Below are positions 16,096 through 27,465 of a DNA stretch of 64,000 nt, piece by piece; within the stretch, counting starts at the first letter, position 1; each line of letters begins with the position of its first letter. The notes under the pieces were generated by a model. It was not told the origin of the DNA. It made no database searches and saw nothing but the letters and a program-made list of their open reading frames with translations. The stretch lies in contig CALKUH010000017.1 in assembly GCA_937996795.1 (NCBI GenBank), positions 3,844 to 67,843 of the forward strand. Direction: 5' to 3'. Source of the stretch: an uncultured Verrucomicrobiota bacterium. GTDB taxonomy: Bacteria; Verrucomicrobiota; Kiritimatiellia; CAIVKH01. The translations under genes were made by a program, and so were the position numbers.

Positions 16096-17514
16096 ATGAA
16101 GAAGAGTATTGCAATTTATTTACTGTTCGCAGCGATTGCAGTTACGTCGGCGATGGGGGCGGAGCGCATGAATGTGATTCTGATCCTCACGGATGACCAA
16201 GGGTATGGCGATCTCGCGCGCCACGGGAATCCGGTCCTGCGGACGCCGCATCTCGACCGCTTGCATGACGAGTCGGTCCGGTTCCGCCAGTTCCAGGTGA
16301 GTCCGACGTGCGCGCCGACACGCAGCGCGCTGATGACCGGGCGACACGAATTCAAAAATGGCGTCACGCATACGATTTATGAGCGGGAGCGGATGACGCT
16401 GGACGCCGTTACGCTGCCGGAGGCGCTGGCATCCGGTGGCTATGCCACGGCTATTTTCGGCAAGTGGCATCTGGGCGATGAGGACGCCTATCAGCCCGAC
16501 CGGCGCGGATTCCAGGAGGTCTTCATTCATGGCGGGGGCGGCATCGGCCAGACCTTCCCGGGCTCGTGCGGAGATGTGCCGTCGAATTCCTACTTCAATC
16601 CGATCATCAAGCACAACGGGATGTTTGTGCAGACGACAGGGTTTTGCACGGACGTATTTTTTGATCAGGCCTCGCGCTGGATTGAGGCGCAAGCCGCGCG
16701 GGGTCCGTTCTTCGCGTACATCGCCCTGAACGCTCCGCACGAGCCCTATCAATGTCCGCCGGAATACGAAGCGCCCTTCGCGGGGCGGGTGCCGGAGAAG
16801 ACGGCGAAATTTTTCGGCATGATCGCCAACATCGACGACAACGTCGGCCGGTTGATGGCGCTCCTCAAACGGCTGGAAATCGATGAAGAAACGCTGGTGG
16901 TGTATATGACCGACAATGGCGGGACCGCCGGACGCGGGGTGTTTAACGCCGGGTTGCGCGGCGGAAAAACGACCGCGTGGCAGGGCGGCGTGCGCGCGAT
17001 TTCACTGTGGCGCTGCCCTTCGCGCTTTGCGCCCGCAACGGTGGACGCGCTCACCGCTCACCTCGATGTGATGCCTACGCTGTTGGAGCTGGCGCAGGTG
17101 GAACCCGATGCCCGCGTCCGAGGGCAAGTCGAGGGCCACAGCCTGGTACCTCTGCTGCGAGATCCCGCCGCATCGTGGCCCGACCGGATGCTCGTGACCC
17201 ACGCGGGTCGGTGGAATCCCGGCGAGTCCCCGAAGCCATACGGCGCGTGCAGCATCCGCAACACTCGTCATTCCCTCGTGCGCGTGGGCGACGCGTGGCA
17301 CCTCTTCGACCTGGTCGCGGACCCCGGCGAGTCCACCAACATCGCTCTGCTTCATCCCAAAATCGTCGAGCCGCTCGCCACCGCCTACGATAAATGGTGG
17401 GCCGACGTGTACCCGATGATGATCAACGAAGACGCCCACCGCACGGCACCCGCGGAAAATCCATTTGCGGTGAACTATCGCAACCAATTGAAACGCAACG
17501 CTACCTCGCGGTGA
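16096..17514 (+). CDS. Secreted sulfatase (type I, formylglycine-dependent)
   Basis: 472 residues from the ATG at 16096. A signal peptide (IAIYLLFAAIAVTSAMGA) precedes NVILILTDDQGYGDLARHGN with the metal-binding Asp pair. The maturation motif is CAPTRSALMTGRH (C-x-P-x-R), whose Cys is converted to formylglycine. FGKWHLG and TDNGGTAG add the expected Lys/His and Asp/Asn ligands. It removes sulfate esters, most likely from a polysaccharide. The formylglycine-generating enzyme is not in the window. It is divergent from the esterase gene. Confidence 0.93.
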   Translation: MKKSIAIYLLFAAIAVTSAMGAERMNVILILTDDQGYGDLARHGNPVLRTPHLDRLHDESVRFRQFQVSPTCAPTRSALMTGRHEFKNGVTHTIYERERMTLDAVTLPEALASGGYATAIFGKWHLGDEDAYQPDRRGFQEVFIHGGGGIGQTFPGSCGDVPSNSYFNPIIKHNGMFVQTTGFCTDVFFDQASRWIEAQAARGPFFAYIALNAPHEPYQCPPEYEAPFAGRVPEKTAKFFGMIANIDDNVGRLMALLKRLEIDEETLVVYMTDNGGTAGRGVFNAGLRGGKTTAWQGGVRAISLWRCPSRFAPATVDALTAHLDVMPTLLELAQVEPDARVRGQVEGHSLVPLLRDPAASWPDRMLVTHAGRWNPGESPKPYGACSIRNTRHSLVRVGDAWHLFDLVADPGESTNIALLHPKIVEPLATAYDKWWADVYPMMINEDAHRTAPAENPFAVNYRNQLKRNATSR

Positions 17515-17525
17515 GAGCGTGTGGC

Positions 17526-18344
17526 TTATGTCTTGCGCAGGTTGTCGATGAGGGCGAGTTCGGCGGCTGGCAGGGGGGCGGGGTGGGCTGCGGCAGCTAG
17601 AAATTGTTCCAGATGGGCGAGGGATGCCGTGCCGCCGATGGTGGTGCGGACGAGGGGATCGCTGGCGGCGAGGCGCAGGGCCAGTTGAGTCTCGTCCACG
17701 CCGGGCCATTCGCGGTGGAGTGCGTCGCGGCGCGCGGCTGTTTCCTTGTCGTCGGCCGGACCACCCATCGTACGCAGCGCGAGGACGGGTGTTTTGTTCC
17801 GCAGCAGTCGCTCCCATGCGGACGGCGTGCAATCCCATTGCAGCGCGTTCCAGTAGAGCGTCACGCCGTCGATCAACGGATGCTCCGCGGCGTGGGCGGC
17901 GGCATCGGCATTGTTCCGATCGAAGAAGATCACCGCGCGGCGGATCAGGCCGCGCTGCTTCAGAGAAGCGAGTTCCTCGACGAGGGGGCCGTCCCCCTTG
18001 ATGAGCTGGTCGGTGAGGTTGCCCGGTTCCCGGTGCATCGAAACCAACTGTCCCACATCGATGTGGTCGAGGCCCAGGCGACGGCAACTGTCCTCCGTCT
18101 CAAACCGCATGAGCGGCGCCGAACCGTCGCGAGTCTTGATGATGAGCCGCGGAACCCGGCTCCGCGCCTCGTCAAACGCCATCCGAAGCACCATGAAGGT
18201 GAATCCGTTGTTGTAGGTGGGGCTCGAATGAAACCACACGCCCGCGTCCATCGCGCGCCGCACCACGGCCAGATCGGACTCCGGATAGGCGGGGCGCCTG
18301 CCCAGCGACATGGTTCCAAAGGTGTAACGGCTGAAGTCGTTCAT
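17526..18344 (-). CDS. Aldo/keto-reductase-like protein with altered active site
   Basis: 272 residues with the AKR barrel outline: FGTMSLGRRPAYPESD at the start, LIIKTRDG (Lys), LDHIDVGQLVSMH (His) and a C-terminal TTIGGTASLAHLEQFL. The usual FDTAxxYG motif reads WFHSSPTYNNG, so the catalytic Asp appears replaced by His while the Tyr remains. It may still reduce carbonyls or may serve another use. It lies 7 bases downstream of the secreted beta-sandwich-like gene and is probably co-transcribed with it. Confidence 0.75.
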   Translation of the reverse strand: MNDFSRYTFGTMSLGRRPAYPESDLAVVRRAMDAGVWFHSSPTYNNGFTFMVLRMAFDEARSRVPRLIIKTRDGSAPLMRFETEDSCRRLGLDHIDVGQLVSMHREPGNLTDQLIKGDGPLVEELASLKQRGLIRRAVIFFDRNNADAAAHAAEHPLIDGVTLYWNALQWDCTPSAWERLLRNKTPVLALRTMGGPADDKETAARRDALHREWPGVDETQLALRLAASDPLVRTTIGGTASLAHLEQFLAAAAHPAPLPAAELALIDNLRKT

Positions 18345-18351
18345 CGTGACT

Positions 18352-19563
18352 CTATTTCAGCGCCGATCGGATCTCGTCGAGACCCGCGCGGAGGACTGAG
18401 CGGGCGATGGCGTCGAGGGAGGCTTCGGGGCCTTCCAGGTGGATGGTGCGGTGGTAATGCGTGAGCGTTTCCTCCGGGGCGAGGAAGGCGGCGGGCGAGG
18501 AGGTTTCCAGTTCGTAGAAGGGGCCGAGGGGAGCAAGGCCGGGACCGGGCGGGCCGTCGTTGTAGGCGTTGACCGTGTCGCCGGCAAAGGGGTCGTCCTG
18601 CATCCGCCACGCGGAATTCACGTAATCCGAAACGCCTTCCGGTTTGTTGAAGTGGACGAGTGTCAGGATGCCGTTCGCCGCATCGTAGCTGCCCGCGACT
18701 GGAATGGCGCGTTTCGGGCTCAGGCCGATTTTGCCGCGCTCGCGCCCGTCGCCGCTGAAGAACAGGACGCCGTCGCCAACCTTCAGGCGGGTGGGCGGCA
18801 CTTTCCCGAAATAGTCATCGTTCACCACCGGGCCGAGTTCGGATTCCGGGCCCTGCTGGAATGGGATGACCAGGGTCGTCTCCGGGGAGGGATTCAGCAT
18901 GCAGAGAATCCAAACCGACAACGCGCCCGTCTCCCGCGTCCACGGTTTCGTGCCCACATTGGTCAGCCGGTTCTCCGATTCCACCGCCACCATGCGCACA
19001 TCGCCGGGCAGCTCCACACCGAGCAGTTCCGCGACCCGCGCGCGATCCAGCAGGCGCACAATACGGTCCACGCGCACGTCGAGTTTCACGTTGGAATAAT
19101 TCAACAGGGAGAATTCCTTGCGGAACGCGAGTGCGCCGGGCGCTTCGCCCACGACGTCGTAGGGCATCGTGTCGATGGCGGCGGGCGTCTGCCAGTGCTC
19201 GAATTCAAACGGAGCGCCGGGCGGGAAGTAGATCGAGAACTGCCCGCCCTCCGGCCCGAGCCAGAACCGCTCCGCGCCGCCGAACACGTGGATGTGCTTC
19301 TGCGGCTCGCCCGACGCGATGACGGGGCGATTGATCCATCCGTGGCTGCGTCCGTCCGCGCCCGACGCCGTACTGACCATCAACCGACCCTGATACGCCG
19401 GCGCAATCGCCGCCTGCGCCAGCCCGTCCTCGCTCTGGATCACGCGAATGTCGGTGTGCTGCCGCATGAACGCGACAACCTCGGAGAACGTCTCCGCCCG
19501 CAGCGGCGCAGCCGGCAGCAGGAGAGCGGACATCGCCAAGAGGGTCGCAGGAATGAGTCGCAT
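18352..19563 (-). CDS. Secreted protein of unknown function (DUF6786-like)
   Basis: 403 residues. A clear signal peptide (IPATLLAMSALLLPAAPLRA) is followed by a beta-rich domain. Motifs include RSHGWINRPVIASG, HIHVFGGAERFWLGPEG and TNVGTKPWTRETGALSVWIL. These recall a family of secreted proteins of mutarotase-like shape found in Bacteroidetes, Planctomycetes and Verrucomicrobia that I associate with DUF6786; the name is from memory. A sugar-binding or sugar-processing role is possible but not shown. It is the first gene of a pair with the AKR-like gene. Confidence 0.55.
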   Translation of the reverse strand: MRLIPATLLAMSALLLPAAPLRAETFSEVVAFMRQHTDIRVIQSEDGLAQAAIAPAYQGRLMVSTASGADGRSHGWINRPVIASGEPQKHIHVFGGAERFWLGPEGGQFSIYFPPGAPFEFEHWQTPAAIDTMPYDVVGEAPGALAFRKEFSLLNYSNVKLDVRVDRIVRLLDRARVAELLGVELPGDVRMVAVESENRLTNVGTKPWTRETGALSVWILCMLNPSPETTLVIPFQQGPESELGPVVNDDYFGKVPPTRLKVGDGVLFFSGDGRERGKIGLSPKRAIPVAGSYDAANGILTLVHFNKPEGVSDYVNSAWRMQDDPFAGDTVNAYNDGPPGPGLAPLGPFYELETSSPAAFLAPEETLTHYHRTIHLEGPEASLDAIARSVLRAGLDEIRSALK

Positions 19564-19752
19564 GAGATGCTCCTTTGTCGGGTCGTGATGCCTTGATCCA
19601 CCGTCAGGATGGGCGGACGTGTGAATCGGACGGATTGACTATGGAGATGATTCGGGCGGTGCTGCAAGCGGAATGGCGTCGGGGTGGGGTTTCGAGGACC
19701 AGGACGACGAATGGCGGGGGAACTTTCGGAGTGTTCGGGGGGTGGGATGTGG

Positions 19753-19758
19753 TATAGT
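19753..19758 (+). promoter_or_regulatory. Possible -10 box of uvrA
   Basis: TATAGT lies 39 bases before the uvrA ATG in otherwise GC-rich sequence. No convincing -35 hexamer is found 16-18 bases upstream and no LexA-type palindrome was recognised. The rest of the 19564-19797 gap shows nothing else. Confidence 0.4.
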
Positions 19759-19797
19759 GCGGGGTTTGCCGAACCACCCATTTCCGGACGTGTACCT

Positions 19798-22643
<2,846 letters not shown>

Positions 22644-22647
<4 letters not shown>

Positions 22648-22709
22648 CCACGAATAAACACGAATCAGGAGCGGGAGTTTCGCGTGTATTGGGGTCCATT
22701 CGCGGTTAG
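22644..22709. repeat. Imperfect inverted repeat of the AACCACGAAT type
   Basis: TTAACCACGAATAAACACGA at the left end is mirrored on the right by ACGCG/TGTATT and ATTCGCGGTTAG (reverse complement CTAACCGCGAAT). It fills the gap after uvrA and could terminate its transcript. Elements of this wording are, from memory, scattered through many environmental bacterial genomes and look REP-like. Confidence 0.55.
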
Positions 22710-22724
22710 TCTTGCCTGACGAAC

Positions 22725-25349
22725 GTGCACAAAAAGTTTTTACAGACGTTGGAAGCGCTGAAAAAAGTTTTTACAGACGTTGCAAACGGGGCGCGCCGCT
22801 TCGGCGGGGTCGCGCTGCTGGCGTTCGTCTGCGCGTGCGGGGTCGGCGGCGTGGCGCGGGCGGAGGCGCCGGCGCGGTTTGAGAAGGATCCGAACTGGGT
22901 GGCGGGGCAGGCAGCGATGCGCGACGGGTTCCACGAGCTGGCGCGCCAGAAGTTCGAGACGTTCGTCGACAAGGCGTTTTTCAAGAGCACGAAGGCGCAG
23001 GGCACGCTGATGGCGGCGCAAGCGCTGTTCGCGCAGGGCAAGTATGCGGACACGGTGGCGCTGCTGGAGGAGCGCCGTGGATGGGCGTCGCGCGGGGATG
23101 TGGAGGGCGCGTATGTCTTCTGGATCGCGCGGGCGCAATTCGAGCTGGGCGATTACGCGGCGGTGACGCAGTCGCTGCACCGGTTTGAGCGCGAGTATCG
23201 GAGCGATCCGAATGCGGCGCAGGTGGCGCGGCTGCGCACGTTCGCGCAGATGCGGTTGGGAGAGCGCGAGGCGGCGCTGAAGAGTCTCGCGAATTTCCAG
23301 GAGCTGTATCCGGACGCGCCGGAGGTGCCGGACAATTTGCTGGATTGGGCGGGGCTGTTGCTGGAGGACGAGCGGAGCGCGGATGCGGAGCGGTTGTTGC
23401 GGCAGATCGTCGCGCGGCATCCGGGGCATGAGGCGGCGCAGTCGGCGCGGCTCTGGCTCGGACGCCTGCTCGTGGATCGCGGCGAGTACACCGAGGCGCT
23501 GGAGTTGCTGGATGCGCTGGCGCGCGCGCGCGGGCCGGCCACGGAGCCCGACACCCGCGCCGAGGCCTGGTTCGCGCTGGCCCGGATCGCGCAGGCGCAG
23601 ACGAACCTCGCGGCGGCGATCGACGCGTATGAGCGCGGCGAGAAGGCGGCGGACGACTTGGGGCTCAAACTTGAGCATCGTATCGCGCGCGGGCGTCTGC
23701 TCGCGGCGACGGGCCAGCAGGAACAGGCGCTGGCGCTGTTCGAGTCGGCGGTCGCCTCCGCGGCGAAGCACGAGGGGGCGGGCGAGGCGCAGCTTGCGCT
23801 GGCGGATGTGTTGTTGCAGATGGGGCGGCATGAGCGCGCACTGGAGGCCTATCAGGGGTATCTCGACGCGTTCGACGACAACGCGGGCGAGGCGCGGGCG
23901 CAGATGGGGCGCGGGTGGGCGCTGTGGCATCTGGCGCGCTACGCGGAGGCCGCGGCGGTGTTTGAGCGCGCGGCGGCGATCCAGCCGGAGTCGTCCGCGC
24001 GCGAGCAGGCGATGATCAAGACGGCGGACGCGCTGTTTGCGAACAACCAGTTCAAGTCCGCGGAGGACATGTACCGGCGCGCGCTCGAGGCTTTCCCGAA
24101 CAGCGCGCTCGCGCCGCAGGTGCTGCTGCAGGTGGCCGAGAGCCAGGCGCGGCTGCGCGAGTTCGCGGCGGCCGAGCGCACGCTGGATGAGGTGGCGGCG
24201 CGGTTTTCCGCGGACCCGCTGGCGGTGCGTGCGATGATGCGCCGGGCGGCGCTGCAGGAGGAGCAGGGGCGCTGGCCCGAGGCGATGGCGCTGTATGACG
24301 GGCTGCTGACGAATACGCTGGCCTCCGTCGCGCGGGGCGAGGCCCTGTTGCGCGCGGGTGTTGCCGGCTATCGCGGCGGCGATTTCACATCCGCGCTGGA
24401 GCGGCTTGATCGCGTGCTGGCCGAGCAGCCGGAGGGCGTGTGGACGGAGCAGGCGATGGCGTTGCGCGGGCGGGCGCTGCATTTAAATGGCGACACGCGT
24501 CGCGGATTGCAGGCGGCGCAGCAGTTCCTCGACCGCTATCCGAATTCCGCCGCCGTGCCGGAGCTGCGCTTTTGGATGTCGGAGCAGCATTTCAACCAGG
24601 GCGCCTATCGCGCGGCGGAGACGAACCTGCTCGACCTCGTGCGGGCGCATCCGCTGAGCGAGTGGGCCGATGATGCGCTGTACTGGGCGGGCCGGGCGGC
24701 GACCGCGCAGGGCGAGTACCGCCGCGCGCTGACGGCGTTTAACGAGGTGACGCGGGCCTACACCAATTCGGCGCTCGCGCCGGACGCGCGTTTCGCGCAG
24801 GGCGACGCGTTGAGCGAGCTCGGCGAATACGCCGGCGCGCTGCTGGCGTTCGACGACGTGGTCCGCCGATTCCCCGGGCATCCGCTGGCGGACCGCGCGC
24901 GCGGGCGGCAGGGCGACTGCCAGTTCATGCTCGGCGCGGAGCGGCCGGAGCGCTACCAGGAGGCGATTGCGAGCTATCGGGCGTTGCTGGACAACCCGGC
25001 CGCGCCGCTTTCGCTTCGGCTGCAGGCCGAATTCAAGATCGGCCGCTGCTACGAGCGGCTCGACCGGACGGCCGACGCGTTCCGCTATTACGTCAACACC
25101 GTCTACGGCTGGCTCGCGGCACGGGACCGCGGGCAGTTCGCGGAGCCGGTCTGGTTTGTGCGCGCGGCCTTTGGCGCCGCGGCGCTGAAGGAGGCGGAGC
25201 AGCAGTGGGACGAGGCCATCCGCATCTATGAGCGGGTCATCGCCGCCGGGCTTCCGGCCGGCGCCGACGCGGAGAAACAGATACAAAAAATCCAAGGCCG
25301 CCGGGCCGCGCTGTTGAGCGATGCGCCGGCGGGGAGTGTGACGCGATGA
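22725..25349 (+). CDS. Large periplasmic TPR protein of a Ton/Tol-like operon
   Basis: 874 residues from the GTG at 22725. An N-terminal basic stretch and hydrophobic segment (FGGVALLAFVCACGVGG, then ARAEAPAR) form a signal peptide. The rest is an almost unbroken array of TPR units, for example YTEALELLDALARA, HERALEAYQGYLDAF and GEYRRALTAFNEVTRAY, about 20 in all, of the YbgF/BamD/Sel-like helical kind. The first 20 residues are encoded by two copies of a repeat (see 22731-22785), so the true start is uncertain. Its stop overlaps the exbB start (ATGA). It probably scaffolds the energised complex on the periplasmic side (inference). Confidence 0.8.
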   Translation: MHKKFLQTLEALKKVFTDVANGARRFGGVALLAFVCACGVGGVARAEAPARFEKDPNWVAGQAAMRDGFHELARQKFETFVDKAFFKSTKAQGTLMAAQALFAQGKYADTVALLEERRGWASRGDVEGAYVFWIARAQFELGDYAAVTQSLHRFEREYRSDPNAAQVARLRTFAQMRLGEREAALKSLANFQELYPDAPEVPDNLLDWAGLLLEDERSADAERLLRQIVARHPGHEAAQSARLWLGRLLVDRGEYTEALELLDALARARGPATEPDTRAEAWFALARIAQAQTNLAAAIDAYERGEKAADDLGLKLEHRIARGRLLAATGQQEQALALFESAVASAAKHEGAGEAQLALADVLLQMGRHERALEAYQGYLDAFDDNAGEARAQMGRGWALWHLARYAEAAAVFERAAAIQPESSAREQAMIKTADALFANNQFKSAEDMYRRALEAFPNSALAPQVLLQVAESQARLREFAAAERTLDEVAARFSADPLAVRAMMRRAALQEEQGRWPEAMALYDGLLTNTLASVARGEALLRAGVAGYRGGDFTSALERLDRVLAEQPEGVWTEQAMALRGRALHLNGDTRRGLQAAQQFLDRYPNSAAVPELRFWMSEQHFNQGAYRAAETNLLDLVRAHPLSEWADDALYWAGRAATAQGEYRRALTAFNEVTRAYTNSALAPDARFAQGDALSELGEYAGALLAFDDVVRRFPGHPLADRARGRQGDCQFMLGAERPERYQEAIASYRALLDNPAAPLSLRLQAEFKIGRCYERLDRTADAFRYYVNTVYGWLAARDRGQFAEPVWFVRAAFGAAALKEAEQQWDEAIRIYERVIAAGLPAGADAEKQIQKIQGRRAALLSDAPAGSVTR
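22731..22785 (+). repeat. Paired element A: two copies of (A)AAAGTTTTTACAGACGTTG
   Basis: Copy 1 is 22731-22751 and copy 2 is 22762-22785, the second ending GTTGCAAA. The TACAGACGTT cores begin at 22741 and 22772, 31 bp apart. The same pair occurs at 55702-55750 and, inverted, at 40534-40581. Because 31 is not a multiple of 3, the two copies are read in different frames in the overlapping TPR gene, which argues that the element is not primarily coding. Confidence 0.8.
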
Positions 25350-25972
25350 TGCATGTGATGCAATTGGGCGGGCCGGTGTTGTGGGTGGTCGGCGCGGTCT
25401 GCGCGATCATCGTGTTCCTGATCGGGATGAACCTGCTGCACCTGCACCGCGCCTCGCTGCGCGGCGGGGATTTCCTGTCCGGCATTTTCAACAACCTGCA
25501 GCGCGGAAATGACATGGAGGCCGTCGCACTGTGCGACGAGACGCCGGGGCCGGTGTCCGAGATGGCGCGCGTCGCGATTCTGGAACGGCGCCAGGGTGCG
25601 CCGCGCATCCGCCAGGTCATGGAGGAGGTCGGCGCCATTGAAATCGCGCGGCTGGAGCGCGGACTCCCGCTGCTGCTGGCGCTGGCGCAGCTCGCGCCGA
25701 TGCTCGGCCTGCTCGGCACCGCGGTGGGGATGTGGCAGATGGTGGACACCTTGTACCAGCAGGCCCCGCTGGTGCATGCGGGCGATCTCGGCGGCGGTCT
25801 GCGCATGGCGTTGCTGACGACGATTGGCGGGTTGTCCGCGGGGTTGATCGGCTATTTCGGCCACGCGTGCCTGGTGACGCGGGTGGGCCAGGTGGTGACG
25901 GAAATGGAGCGCGCCTACCTGCAGATCGCGCACTTCCTCACGCAATTACCCGAGCCGCGCGAGGGCGCCTGA
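25346..25972 (+). CDS. exbB: ExbB/TolQ/MotA-type proton channel protein
   Basis: 208 residues with three hydrophobic segments: VLWVVGAVCAIIVFLIGMN near the start, LLLALAQLAPMLGLLGTAVG (about 110-130), and MALLTTIGGLSAGLIGYF (about 150-170). The APMLGLLGTAVGM motif is the family hallmark. With ExbD it uses the proton gradient to drive a TonB-like protein. It overlaps the TPR gene by 4 bases and is 1 base from exbD. Confidence 0.92.
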   Translation: MMHVMQLGGPVLWVVGAVCAIIVFLIGMNLLHLHRASLRGGDFLSGIFNNLQRGNDMEAVALCDETPGPVSEMARVAILERRQGAPRIRQVMEEVGAIEIARLERGLPLLLALAQLAPMLGLLGTAVGMWQMVDTLYQQAPLVHAGDLGGGLRMALLTTIGGLSAGLIGYFGHACLVTRVGQVVTEMERAYLQIAHFLTQLPEPREGA

Positions 25973-25973
25973 C

Positions 25974-26432
25974 ATGGCCCCGTCGATCGAGATGCCGTCG
26001 GAACGGCTGTGCATCTTCCGCCGCCATTTCAGGGCGGCGAACCGCGCGCCGCGCGCCTTCCTGACCGTTGCGCCCTGGGTGGATTTCGCGCTGCTCATCC
26101 TGCTCGTGCTGATCCAGCAGTCCGCGAGTGTCCTGCGCCCCGGCGTGCGCATGGAGTTGCCGGCGGCGCCGTTCGCGGACGGCATGCGGCCGGATGCGCT
26201 GGTGCTGACCGTTCCGCAGGAGGGGATGTTCTTTTTCCAGGACGAGCGCCTGACGATGGATGGCGTTTCCCTGGCGCTCGCGCGTGCGTCGCGCGCCCGT
26301 CCCGACGCGGCCTTGATCATTGAGGCGGACGAGCGCGTTGCGCACGGCACGCTGGTCTCGCTGTACAACATGGCGCGCGCCTCCGGCATACGCGAAGTGT
26401 TGCTGGCCTCGCGCCTGGAGAAACACCCGTGA
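25974..26432 (+). CDS. exbD: ExbD/TolR-type protein
   Basis: 152 residues. A short cytoplasmic N-terminus is followed by one TM helix (LTVAPWVDFALLILLVLIQQ), whose Asp corresponds to the proton-carrying aspartate of ExbD, and a periplasmic domain ending ALIIEADERVAHGTLVSLYN and GIREVLLASR. It forms the force-generating stator with ExbB. Its stop overlaps the next start (GTGA). Confidence 0.88.
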   Translation: MAPSIEMPSERLCIFRRHFRAANRAPRAFLTVAPWVDFALLILLVLIQQSASVLRPGVRMELPAAPFADGMRPDALVLTVPQEGMFFFQDERLTMDGVSLALARASRARPDAALIIEADERVAHGTLVSLYNMARASGIREVLLASRLEKHP

Positions 26433-27214
26433 GGAGCCGCCACGCGCTGCAACGCGCGCGCGAAGCCGCGCTCGCCGCGCTGATGGCCGCGGCGTTCATG
26501 GCGGGGTGGGCCTGGCTCGCCGAGGCGACGTGGACCACGCCGCCCGACGCGCGCACCGCGCCGCAAGTGACGCGGCTGGCGCATTGGCCTGACGCGGCGG
26601 AGGGTCCCGGCGCGATGGCGTGGGACCGCGATCCGCGCGCCCTCTGGTCGCCGGTGTTGTTCGCGCTGCCGACGGCGGTGGGGTTCAGCGCGCCCCGTCA
26701 GCCCGGCGAACAGGCTGCGGCGGCGCCGTGGCTGGCTTCGCGCGACGGCGGCGGTCTGCTGTTGCAATGGCTGCCCTCCGCGCCGCCGCCCGTGCCCGCC
26801 CTGCAACCGCGCACGCGGGCGGAGGTCGATGAAGCACTGGCGAACCGGTGGACCCGTGTGCCCCGGCCCGGCGATCCCTTCTCATCGGCCCCGGTCACGG
26901 GCGCCGTGCTGCATCTCGAATGGCCGGATGGCGCGCCGGATCTCGCCGGCCCCGTGCCGGACCTGCTGTCGCCGCCCGCCGCACCGGACGAGCGCGGATG
27001 GGAGCTTGCCGCCACGCTGTATGTTTCCGAGCGCGGCGATGTGCAGGGCGTATTCCTGGAGCCGAACAACGTGCCGCGCGAGCGCGCCGAGCAGGTGGTC
27101 CGCCAGCTCCGGCGCATCCGCCTGAACCCCGGCCGCGCGCAGCAGGTGCGCATTGCGCTCATGTTGCAACGGCCGGCGCTGCTGCGCGCCGACCGCGCGG
27201 GGGAGGCGCCGTGA
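26429..27214 (+). CDS. TonB-like energy-transduction protein
   Basis: 261 residues, GTG start overlapping exbD by 4 bases. One N-terminal TM segment (ALAALMAAAFMAGWAWLA) and a Pro/Ala-rich middle precede a C-terminal region (LAATLYVSERGDVQGVFLEP, RAEQVVRQLRRIRLNP). The latter resembles the strand-helix-strand of TonB C-terminal domains. Position after exbB/exbD fits TonB or TolA. The divergence from classic TonB is large, so the partner on the outer membrane is unknown. Confidence 0.65.
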   Translation: MRSRHALQRAREAALAALMAAAFMAGWAWLAEATWTTPPDARTAPQVTRLAHWPDAAEGPGAMAWDRDPRALWSPVLFALPTAVGFSAPRQPGEQAAAAPWLASRDGGGLLLQWLPSAPPPVPALQPRTRAEVDEALANRWTRVPRPGDPFSSAPVTGAVLHLEWPDGAPDLAGPVPDLLSPPAAPDERGWELAATLYVSERGDVQGVFLEPNNVPRERAEQVVRQLRRIRLNPGRAQQVRIALMLQRPALLRADRAGEAP

Positions 27215-27444
27215 ACGCCGACTGGTCCACCGCCGCGCTCTGGGTCCCGCCGGTTTTCGCCCTTGTGATGATTTTCGGCGCATGGATATATTACGCGACC
27301 CGCAAGGGCTTGCCGGACAATCCGTGGTCCGCGGGCCGCCTCTACCGGTGCGCCTCCTGCGGGCGCATCTATGTGGAACCCCGCCAGGTCCCCATGTCCC
27401 GCTGTCCCGATTGCGACCGTTTGAACGAAGCGCCGGCGCGTTGA
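27211..27444 (+). CDS. Mini membrane protein with zinc ribbon
   Basis: 77 residues, GTG start overlapping the TonB-like stop by 4 bases. One TM helix (LWVPPVFALVMIFGAWIYYA, about 10-29) is followed by a cytoplasmic zinc ribbon: YRCASCGRIYVE and MSRCPDCDRLNE (two CxxC pairs about 18 residues apart). It is not part of known Ton or Tol systems. The overlapping arrangement suggests it belongs to the same complex or regulates it. No function is known. Confidence 0.8.
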   Translation: MNADWSTAALWVPPVFALVMIFGAWIYYATRKGLPDNPWSAGRLYRCASCGRIYVEPRQVPMSRCPDCDRLNEAPAR

Positions 27445-27465
27445 CGCCGGCCGGAAAGACACACC

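Noticed and set aside
22731..22785. CRISPR array from the repeated TACAGACGTT
   Set aside because: Only two units with about 10 bases between them and no cas genes; the spacing is too short for spacers.
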